Shown in pieces: positions 12,101 to 24,100 of a stretch of 64,000 nucleotides of DNA. The first letter of the stretch is position 1; every line of letters starts with the position of its first letter. Source of the stretch: Dastarcus helophoroides (Eukaryota; Arthropoda; Insecta; Coleoptera; Bothrideridae); assembly GCA_028583605.1 (NCBI GenBank), contig CM053329.1, positions 2,232,001-2,296,000 on the forward strand, written 5' to 3'. Below the pieces are notes generated by a model, which saw only the letters and a list, made by a program, of their open reading frames with translations, had not been told where the DNA came from and did no database searches. Made by a program: the position numbers and the translations under genes.

Positions 12101-15100
12101 CGGAATTTTTGTCGCCCCTTCAGATTTTAAGTCCTCGTTGGATTTTTCCAAATTCGATTTATCTTCCTGCTTAATTGACATCTCGTTGTTGGTTTTGAGA
12201 ACTTTGGTTAATTGTGTATGAGGAAGTTACTCGTGGAAACAACTGTTCGTGCACTGGGTGCATTTGTGGATATCGCCAAAAATTTATTAATGTTGTTGTT
12301 GGTTTGAGAAACGCCAACGGCAGTTATTGGGGAAACCACTACGTTAGGCTGTGCTTGTACTAATGAGGTAGTTAGACCTCTTGATATAGCAATTGGGCTA
12401 CCAAGGAGACTAGCTGCTGTTATTGATTCAGCGGAAGACTTCGTCGTGGGGACAGCTGCAGGATGGGATTGCAACATTGCCGTTAACGTTAGTGAAGGTT
12501 TCCTTGAAGGTTCGGGAGTACTTTGGGGAATTGTGGAAATTACCGAAGTCTTCTGAACCACCACGTTGGAACCAGTAGATTGGGGTTGAGTACTAATTGT
12601 AGCCACTGAAGTAACTGGGGTTAGTTTTGAATGATCAGCAATTAATTGAATACTCCTAGCAGGTATAAAACTGATAGTACCAGAAGTTTGAACCGACGAA
12701 CTTGCTTGTAATGTCACGCCTTTGGAAGTTTGAAGTATTTTCTGTTTTAAATTGGGCACTATCACAGTACTAACTGATTGACCGCTAACTTGCTGTATTA
12801 TTCTGGATGTCACCACAGGTGAAGAAATAGTGGTAATTGGACTTGAAACTTTCTGCACATTGCTCTTTACTACAATAGAGTCAACGTTGCTAACTGATGT
12901 GGAACTAGTGGTGTTTAGAGATAACAAAGTTCTCAACTGTTGCGAAGCATTAGCTACGTTGGTAGTCAAATCTTTGGGTTGTGATAAAGGTGACAACTGT
13001 GGCACGACTGATGGTTTATTGGTCGATGCCATAGAAACAGCTACAGGCTTCTCTATTCTAATACTGTTTGGCAATTCGTGATTTTGTTCTTTTCTCTCTC
13101 CAGCACTATCATCTTGTTTTATTTTGTCTTTAATATTATCCTCCAAAACAGTAGGTGGTTCGCCAGTGATATTTTCTATCATATCCAAGACGTCTTCAAA
13201 TGATTCAAATTCACCGGGTAACCCTTTCCCGTCCCTTCTGCGATTTTCCAGAGCCTGTAGTGTTATGTTATCTAACATTTGTTCTTGAGAAGGCGTTGGG
13301 GATGGTATCGAAATTACCACTGATTTGGTATCTTCAGAAGTACCACTTTCGAATACAACATCAGTTTCGGTGCGTGCTGTTATTTGAATACCAGACTGAC
13401 TCTCCTGAATTACCTAGCAGAAAACAAATGAAATCACATTTGAGGCATTTCTCTGAAAATGTATAACAATATATCAATTATTCGTATTGCAAAATAGAAA
13501 ATACTAGAACTAGAATTTTGGCCGGAACCCAATTTCGGCTTTCGTTATGATTTCTTATTAACTTATTCAAATTTGTTAAAATTTATATTATATTCTGAAA
13601 TTTTTAGGTTTTAGATAAAACCGCTTTCAATGAACAATTCTTCTTTCGACTATAGTGCATTTATAAAACACTATTTTTAATACCAGGACTTCATTAATGT
13701 CGGAGTCCTACGTGACCGCATTGCTTCTCTCCTAGTGATTTTAGTTTCTATAGGTTTGGTGCAGGAAAATGACAGGACAATCTAGGGACTAAGAATACTA
13801 ACAATTGATGAGCGTTTCGTGCTTATAATTTATACGTACCAAATTTTGCATATTTTTCATGCAACAGTATTCAACCTAAAAAGACCTTACCAGGCCTATC
13901 AGACACAATATTTATTTTAGTAAGGCGAATATTGTATGACGATCCTGTAATAATTTTAAAGGCCACGTTTAAACATGATATCTTTATACAATCCCAATTC
14001 CTCCAAGAATGACAGGCCACTGACAGGCAGGGAACATTGACCAGCAGTTGATAATTAGGGATTTTATGATTTATTTTATGCATAAGTGTACGTTACCTAC
14101 AAGATTCAGTCACGTGTGACTCGGAAATTAATGAAGACCCTGTATTAAAAATCCCTGCCTTACTTAAAATTGAGAGGCATCCTACATTATTTTCAAATTA
14201 AAAAAAATCTAGTTTTAGTATTAAAGGCAAAATGTTGGGGAAAAATTAAAATTTGAAGTTTAATCCGAAATGTAACATTTACTTTAAAAATTCCAATTTT
14301 TTAAATTTTAACTCTACACCTGTGTAAATCAAAAAAAAAACTCCAAAACAAAATGTAATTCGAAATTCTGATTATAAAACTAAAATTTTTAATTGGGATT
14401 AATTATGAAATTTTTAGAAAAAAAAATCGAAATTGCAGAAAAAATCAAATTTTAATAATTTAAACTAAACCAAATTTTATAAAACGAATTCAAGAAGTAG
14501 CTCAAAATTACCACTTTCTTTCCAAAATTTTAGAAAGAGGAATAACTACAAAATCATGTCGTCATTAATTGAAAGTAATCATGAATTTAAAAAAAACCCA
14601 AATTTGTAATTTTAAGTTGACATGTCCAAAAATATTAAACATTTTAAGATTTAACTAAAATGTTTTAAACCAAATACAAAAATTTACAACCTTGCTCAAA
14701 ATATATTTTTAAAAAATGTAAGTTTTTAAATGTTGAGCTTAAACACATTCAAAACTAAGTATAAATTTTGGGACAAACTCATAATTCGCTACTTTTCAAA
14801 TTTTTTAAATACTCGATCCCCTTACAAGTAGAAAAATTTTGACGACACTCCAGAAAATAATTAAAATTCCAGAAAAACTTAAAAAAAAGTTTAAAGTTTT
14901 ATTTTTCTTCTTGCTCAAAATTACACCTACATGAATATTCTTAGTATATAAGGGTTAATTTTAGGATTAGGTGTTATTATCTCTCTGAATATGAGCAATC
15001 TTTGTTGTGTTTTTTAATCTTTTTTGGTTTCAGGGGACAAGATTTATATTTCAATTTTTGAAGATAACCAAGGACCAGTCCGTTCCACAAAAAAAAATTT

Positions 15101-18100
15101 GAAGATTTATAAAAAAAGTCAAAATTTTTAGGTAAACTAAAAAATATTAAAAGAATTATGAAAATTGTTATTTTTAAAAAAGGACACTAAAAAAGTATCA
15201 GTTGAAAAAAAAATGAAAAATTTTCAAATAAACTCGATATTTTAAAACAGTTTGAATTAAAAAGTAGTCAAAACTTTAAATTGTTGAGAAAAAACTAAAT
15301 TTTGAAAAAAAAATAATTTTAAGAAAAAGGTGAAATTTTAAAAAACTCGAAAATATTTTTAAAAATCCGGATTTCAAAATCTACATCTTCAAAAAAGTAA
15401 GGATTTTTAAAAAGTAGAAATTTTGCAAAAAGTTCTAAATTTTCAGAAAAGTCGATATTTTCATTATTTTATTCCAAATTTTCGAAAAAAATTTAAAAGT
15501 TTCTAGAAAAAAAACACCGAAATTTTCAAAAACAGTACAAATATTAAAGGTAAAAATTTGGAAAAAAAGTTGACATTTTTAAAAAGAGCCCAATTTTGAC
15601 AAGAAATCAAATTTTTGCAATTCATATTTTTAAATAGTCGTAATTTGGAAAAAGTCAACCCTTTAAAATCAAAAAGTTTTATTCTCAAATGTTCAACAAA
15701 ATCTGAAATTATCGTAAAGTAAAAGATTTGAAAAATGTCGAAATTTTAAAAAAGGTCAAATTCTGAAAAGTCAAATATTTTAAGTCAAACATTTAAATAA
15801 ACCAAAATTTCGATCAAAAAGTTGAAATTTTGAAATTAAGTGGAAATTTTGCAAAAAATTTCACAAAAATCAAAGAAAGCTTAAAAAAATTCGACGTCAA
15901 AAATTTTTATTGACAAATTCATAAAGAAATCTAAAATTCTCAAAAAGTAAGAGTTGAGAAAAATGTAGAAATTTTCAAATAGGCATAATTTTGAAAAGTC
16001 AAATATTTGAAAAGTCAAACATTTAAAAAACCGAAATTTTAAAAAAGTAGAAATGTTGATAAAGTTTAAATTTTAAAATAAAGTCGAAATTTTGAGAAAA
16101 ATTCATATCTTTTAAAAAAACCAAAAAATTCAAATACCTCGACATTGTCAACAATTTTTATGGTCAAGTTTTCAAACAAATCTCAAATTCTCGAAAAGTG
16201 AAAATTTTGAAAAATCTCGAACTTTTAAAAAATGCAAAATTTTGAAAAGTTAAAATTTGGAAGTCCAACATTTAAACAACCGACATTTTGAAAAAAGTAG
16301 AAAATTTGAAATGAAGTCGAAATTTTGCGAAAAATTCATATCTTCACAAAAACCAAAAAACCTCGACATTATCAACAATTTTTATTGTCAGGTTTTCAAA
16401 AAAATCTGAAATTCTCGAAAAGTGAAAATTTTGAAAAATGATGAAACTTTGAAAAAGGAAAAAAATTGAAATTTTGAAATGAATCAAAATTTTGTCAAAA
16501 AATTCCTACCTTCACAAAAATGCCAAAAAAAAAAAATTAAAAAAAAAATGGAAAAATTAAAGAGGCGAGAATTTCAAAGAATCAAAATTTTTGAAAATTT
16601 TGAAATTTAAAAAAAAATCGATTCATTTAACAAGTTAAAGAAAGCAGGGCCTTGGTAATAGTGAGTGAGGTCAGGCAACATACCAGCAAGTTTGTCTCAT
16701 AACTTTAATTGATCAAAAAAACAGTCGTCATCGGAATTAGCAAAATTATTTCCAATAACATTCGAAATTATCTGAAATATTTATATCGGTTTCAGTTACG
16801 GATTCGGATATTTTTTTCATTTCGGATATCCGACCGTTTCGGTTACGGTACTCCATAACATCCCTATTTTCAATACGTAAGCACACTTGTGGGAAGAGAA
16901 ATGCGGCAAGATTCAAAGAAATATTTGGTTCACCTCATTTCTCTTGCCGTTCTGAACAACAAACGTGCGCCAACCTTCAGAAGACTGTCAAGCCCTTCTA
17001 TATTCTTTCACTTAAAACCATAAAGTTTAACAGTAAGGTAGTCAATACTTACTTGTGCAGTCATCTTGAGCTCTGGAGTGTTGTGAATAATAACAGGTGA
17101 CGAAGTTTTCGTAATAATTGGACTCGATACTCTTTGCATCTGATCAGTAACGAGGACGTTGGTTAGTTTTATATTATCGACCATTTTCCTAGTTGCAGTC
17201 TGTTGGGCTTCTTTCTGTGATTCAGCATTATCCGAAATGGTCCCTTTACTTTCAATATCACCAACCTCTGCAACAGACTTCTGCGGAGTCTGAGGTCTTT
17301 GCATGTTCCTGCTTCCTCTGCGAGATTATAACCTGCTGCGTTGTGGGTTCAGTCATCTTATTTACGGGTGGTGAAGGTATTTTGGGTTTATCATCGTCTT
17401 TCTTTTCTTCATCACAATTTGAACTGTCAGGAGAAACTGAATCGTCTTCAAATATATTTTTAGGCAAAGAACTGTCATGTTGGGTACTCAAAGATAGAGA
17501 TGTTGATGGTTTGTCAATAACCTTAACATTGGGCAACTGTCTAACAGCACTCGCGCTTATAACCGGAACGGTAAAACGTGACGGGAGAATTGAACCTAAT
17601 TGAGCATTGTTACCGCTAACGATGGTGATAGCACCGGAAGTGTTTACCAGTTTGGGTACTAGAACATTGCTTCGTAATGGAGAATGTTGGAGAATTATAC
17701 TTGTCAATTTTGGAGTTGTTCCAGGCGTCGCGTTGCCTAAAATTTTAGTGCCGGGCGGAAGGATAACTTCGGCGTTTACCTTGGATGTTTCAGGCCCACT
17801 ATTGGCAACACTTGTTATAATAGGTGTTGTAGTAAATAGTGACACTTTCGGTTGCTGTATTCGCTGAACTTGCTGTTTCTGTATAACTTGAATACTTTGT
17901 TTCTGCGCTTCGCTGTAAATGGTCGTGTACTTGTGGAAGTCACTAACGTCAGTCACACTGATCATGGATGCTTTTAAAATTTTGTCCTTTCTCGAGCCTT
18001 CGTCTATCAATTCTTCAAAATCTTCTTTTGTTGATATTTGTTCTTCTTGGAGTTTCAAAGGCTGCTCCACCATAACAACTTCAGTTTCATCATAGCTTGT

Positions 18101-21100
18101 AGATTCAAGTTCTTCCGGGTCCTCATGAGAAGGATCTACGTGCATTTCTTCTTGCTCGGGAGATTCCGGGGCGTCTGCCATTAACGAACTTACTTCTTGG
18201 ATATTATATTTCTTAGTTTTGCCTTGCATAATGAATTCATCATCACTTGTTGTTGGGCTACGAATTACAATATGCATATTTTCCTCAGTATATTCACCTT
18301 CCATTTCCTCATCTGGAATATAAAATCACATATGTATAAAGAAATAATGAAATAAAAGTTAAAAGTAAAAGTTGTTACTATAATTCCGTCCAAATTTAAA
18401 TGGTGGCAACTGTAGAAAGATAACGCAATCTACAATAATACCAACTGAAGAGTAAATTCGCGCCAGGAATTTCAGCTAAACTTATATAGAATAAAACATA
18501 TTATGTACCTAACATAGCCACTCTAATGCACAGACCTTTGAACATTTATTAGATTCGAAGAATTGGAAACCAAAGGCCAGTTTCGATATTGTTAGATCTC
18601 GTCAGTTTGGTATATCCAACTCGAATGCTAACAAATGTTCCCACAAGTAAGTACTAAAGAATTCTTTAGTTTTTGACATTTTGAAATTTCCATTTACTTC
18701 AAACTTTCTATTTTTTTTCAATAATGACTTTTTCCAAATTTGGATTTAATCTGACAATTTTAACCATTTCTAAATTCTCTTTTCTAGGCAATTAATTTCG
18801 CTTATTCTCATTTTATTGCAAAACCTCGATTTTGAAAATTTCGACCTTTTTTCATAATTTCCACTTTTTGTAAACATTTCAACAAAATTTACCGCGTATT
18901 AACTTTTTTAGAAAAATTCATTTTTGTTGAAACCTTTAACCTTGTTAGAAATATTTACTTATGTTGTTTATGAAAATTTTAACCTTTTTAAAATGTTGAA
19001 TCTTTCAAAATATAGATTTTTCAGAACAGAATTCTGACTTTTTTGAAAACTTCAATTTTTTAACAAGTCGTTTTTCCCAAATTTTGATTTTTTCTTATAA
19101 ACTTAGACTTTTTGAAATTTTCGAATCTTTTTAAGGATGTCAACTTCGAAAATTTCGAACTTTTTCACAATCTTCACCTTTTCTTTAAATTTAAATCATT
19201 TTTCAAAATTTTAACTTTTTCTCGAACCTCTGACTTTTTCTAAAGCTACAATTTCAAATTTAGGCTTTTTCTCCAAATTTAGACTTTTTTTTCGGTTCAT
19301 TTACATTTCAACTTTTTTTAAAATTCCTCCTTTCAAAATGTCCATCTCTTTTTGAGTTTGAGTTAGAAATTTTTAACGTTATTTGAAAATTTCGACATTT
19401 CAAAATTTCCTTTTGTTCAAACAAAATTGTTTTTAAGACTCTAAGTTCTTATAAATTTAAGACTTTTTGAAATTTTTGAATGTTTTTCAAAATGCAAACA
19501 CAAAAATTTCGAACTTTTTTATAATCTTTAATTTTTCTTTAAATTCCAATCATTTTTCAATATTTTGACTTTCTCTCGAAACTTGGACTTTTTTTAAAGC
19601 TATTTCGAAATTTAGACTTTTTCTCCAAATTTCGATTTTTTTTTTGGTTTTCTACATTTGAATCTGTTTTTAAAATCTCATCTGGTTGGAAAATTCTCTT
19701 TTCAAAATTTCCACAAATTTTTGAGTTTTTCGAAATTTTGACTTCCTTTTTGAAAAAACTAATTTTGGGTTTATAAAAAAAATATTTTAATTTTTTCACT
19801 ATTTAATTCAAGTATCCTTTTCCACCTTGCCTAGGGCTTAAATTCTTGAAATCGACCCAGTACGTGTTTAAGTCATTTAGTCATTTCTTTACACAGTCTT
19901 GAGTTATAAAAGAATATTTTTAATCTTATTTCCACTTAAACTTTGATACTCCTTTTCCCCCTTTAAATGGTAAATATAAAAATTGCCAAAGCATATGCTC
20001 AATAATTATTTATTACATTCCTTATACAAAACGCTGGGTCATAAAATTTTTTTTTCTTTTTTTTTCTTTCCAACTTTTGATAGCCCATCTACCCCCTTAT
20101 TAAAATCGACGTAACACGGGTTTCAGTATTTCTTTCGTACATTATTTACACAAAATTTCAGTTATAAAACGCATTATTAATTTGTTCCATGCCAAACTCG
20201 AAATTCGATTTCATCGTCTTTTACCCCTTTTGGGGCTGTATTTTTAAAATCGACCAACAAGGGTCTAATAATTTTTCTCGTAGATTATTTTCACGAAAGT
20301 TTAGGTTTGAAAAAGCATTATCAATTCTATTCCATTGAAACTTCATTTAACACCTTTTTACCTTCTTAGAGGTCGAATTTCCAAAAATCCTTTATTTCTC
20401 ATCTACACGATGAAAGGAATCTTCTTTTCAAATATCATGTTTCTGACTTCAGTAGCTAAGGCTATGGGTTGATAATTAGGTTTTTCGGTCGATGAAAAAT
20501 TCTCTCTTCATAATATTAGTAGAGAAATATAGATAGTATAGAACTATAGGATATGTCAGGAACTAGGTGAGATATTTTAAAACTGTTTTTACAAAAATAC
20601 TACGATCAAAAATTACAATTTTTTTTTTATTTAACAGACTCGATATCTATAAAAGTTTAGAAGATCCCAAATGAAACATAAAAGGGCCGTCTTTTAAGTA
20701 GAATTTAAAAACAAATTTTACAAATTTCATTATTCTTGTAACTCATTAAATTACACAGTAATTGGTTGCTACAACATGTATATTGCGATGTTTCGACATC
20801 CATAATGCAAACTCAATTTACATTTATAATACCAGCTGTAATTAATATGGTAATTTCTTTGAAATATTTACAGTAAATGGGCAACATGTTTTTACATCTG
20901 TAAAGAAACTAATGCCGATAAAATCGATAAGATGCACAATTATACAACCTCTACAAAAACATCCAGATGAAATGAATGAACGTGAATTTAAACGTACTTA
21001 TTTAAATGATATTAAATTAAATATAAAATTTTTTGATATTTCATTACACTCGACCAGATTTACTACACATTTCTCTTTTAAAAATTACCGATGTTTACGG

Positions 21101-24100
21101 AAACCGCAGCCGTTACCCTCATATCCCACACACTCGAATTCCACTCCAACTAACAGTGATAAGTTGTACAAACTCCCACCATGTCACTACTTTTGTTTTA
21201 CGTGAATTGCCAACAGAATCCAGTTTTTATCCCAGTAGCAAATCGCTGAAGAAAAAGATGACTAACAAGTGTTAGAAGTGCACTTCAAATGACAGCATGT
21301 TTAATTTTATTTTCCATTGAAAGTTGATATGCCCCCTTATTTTACACATTAATAGGTGGTTTGTTAGAACCGCTCGACACGTTTCAATTTTGTTTAACCA
21401 ATCCTGTTATGCTATCTAAAACATCTGGATAAACTGGATGACTTTTGCGGCGTTCTTATATTTTCAATCGAAACAAACTGCTGACGGAAATTACAAATAA
21501 AAATAAAAGAGATCCGCAATGATATGCAACAAGAGGAGAAAGAAATAAGAAAGGGAACACACGCAGAATGGAACAACAGTCACCAGCCAAAATTAGCTGC
21601 AATAAAATCTCAGTAAAACCTTAACGGAGAGGAACAGGATTATGAAGAGATGTTAAACAATTAAGGGGACACCATGACTAACAGAGATGAATTACATTGA
21701 ACAAGTTTGGAACAGAACTGTTAGGGCGTTAAACCGGATCCAAACTTTAAAACAATTGACGAATGAGTTACAAACAATTTTGAAAGAAATGCACCAGATA
21801 CAAATGCTTGGGAACGGAAACGAATTATAATTTATAATATAAAAACAGAATTTAAACAGAATTTAAAAACTCTCGAGTTTAAACAGAAAATGTTTAAACT
21901 AGAAATTCCGTTGTAAGCAAATAGAATGCAACCTAGATGCACTATGCAGCCCTCTAAGCTTGTATAGTGGATAATAGGTAGCCAAACTACCAACATTAGA
22001 ATTTAGCCTTCTGGGACTTTCCTGAAAAGTAACCGCTTAGCTAAACGTTTGTGGTTCAACTGTTGGTAATTCGGCTACCTATGATCCACTATACATGCTT
22101 AGAGGGCTGCATACTGTAGTCTAGTTTGCATTTTATGGTACTTGCATATACGACACTTATTATAGTTCTACCTCCACATTTTGTCTATGGACCAATATGT
22201 GGCGGTAATCTTAAAAAGTCACAAGGATGTTCGTAGATTCTATATTTGCCAGAACATTTGTTGGCATTCAGTTTGGATATACCCACGGATTGGAGAAGGA
22301 TAGTGCACGATCGAAGAAAACGGTGTCGAAAAAACGTCTAGAGAGAAGGTAGTAGGTTCTCCTGATATCAGGAGTGATGGATTTCTACTACCAATGAGAA
22401 ACGAAGTAAATAAATATAGCTATTAAATAGCTGTTGAGGGAAAGAGAAAATAAATAGTCGGAGCCACTCTACTTTCTAGACGCACTTCGGTCAAATTTTT
22501 ATACATGGCCAATATAGGGCGTGCATTATCCTTATTCTATAATCCGTGGATATACCAAACTGACGAGATCTAATAAGATCAAAAGCGATCTTTGAATTTC
22601 AAACTCAGAAGCTGATAAATGTTTAAACCACTGGTTTATCCATCAGAAATTTTGTTCTGAAAATAAAGATTTTTTTTTAATTTCCCGTTTAAAACCCTAA
22701 TTTCATGTTTGTAAATTTTAGGTTTCTCTTAAAATTTGAACTTTTTTTTAAAAATTAGAAGTTTGAGCTTTTGAGTTACTGAAAATTTCAAGTTTTTGCA
22801 GAAATTTGACTTTTGTGTTTTGTAACTTATTTTTATTTTACTTTTTTGAATTTAAACCCAAATTCATAACTATTAAACTCTAATAAATACAACAAAAGAT
22901 ATTTAAAATTTCACGATGTTTCCATAAATTCCACACAGTAAGGGTTAAAAAATCTCAATTATTTAACCCAAAATATCGAGATTTTTTTTACCAAATTCTG
23001 TGAATTCATAATTTTTTTCTTATAAATCTAAGTTAAGCTTTCAATTTTTACTTAACTCCTTACAATGTAGGCTTTTTCTAGAAATGTTAATTTTGATTCG
23101 TAATTTCAGCTTTTATTTTAGAAATTCGTATATTTTTTTTAGAGAAGCTTGAATTCTTTTTACTATTTTACAGAAATGTGCACATTTCATTTTTACTTTT
23201 ATTTTCCCTAAAATTAAGATAAGACACGAGACTTCTTTATTCATTCAAATTATTTTAAGCTTTTATCCAAAAAATTCAACTTCAATTTTCAAATCTCGAA
23301 CGTCACTGTCGAAATTTCGCATTATTCCAGAAATTTAACCATTTAATATTCCTAATTTTGACTGTAACCTAATAAATTTAAACTGAAAATATCAGGACTT
23401 TTTTAAACATCCCCTCTATGAAATTGGCACTAAAATTTTGAATTTTTTGAGATGAATCTTTATAATTTTGACTTTTAAGCTTTTGAATTTAAACTGAAAA
23501 TATCAAGATTTTTTCAAATCACTAGAACTATTCGTGCTTTTTTTAAATAAGTATATCTCCCCCTAAAATCTCAAATTCTTCTGGAAATTTTGATTTTGCA
23601 TCGAAATTAGGGCTTTCATTATAGGTTAGTTTTTTTTCAAGATATTTAAAAATTCTTTTTAATTTCCGAGAAATTCATTTTAAAACTTAAAATTTCGAGT
23701 TAGCACATTCATTTTTACTTCCTTTTCGGTAAAATTTCGACCATTTCATTAAATTCGATATTTTCTAATTTTTAGGTCAAAATTTCAACTATTAATTTCC
23801 TAATTTTAACACTGTGCGGTTCAACTTGACACAGTGAGGACTTTTGTCCTCACTGTGTCAAGCTGGACTGACTTTTTTCTATAGAACTTCCAAGCTATGG
23901 AACTCGTTACCCAAAGGAATTTTCCCCAAAAAATTACGACCTATCCTTGTTTAAGACGGCGGTTCATCGCCATGTATCCTTGTTTCCGCATCCTACTCGC
24001 AGTGCTTTAAAGGCATAATGGGGTTACCCTTTGCGAGCGGATTAAGCTAAAAAAATGTATATATATTTGTCGAAATTTCGAGAAATGTTTGGTTAATCAA

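Larger units (their letters stand above)
11477..16425. repeat. Tandem duplication, unit B (holds frameshifted exon copy)
   Basis: This is a direct repeat of 6456-11476 in the same orientation with no spacer. Substitutions are rare in the exon and more frequent in the intron part. The end of the match is clear: AAGTGA at 16425 is followed by AAATTTTG, where unit A at 11474 runs into TACTACAGAAC of unit B. Both units hold the same MITE and array, so the duplication is younger than both. Confidence 0.9.
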
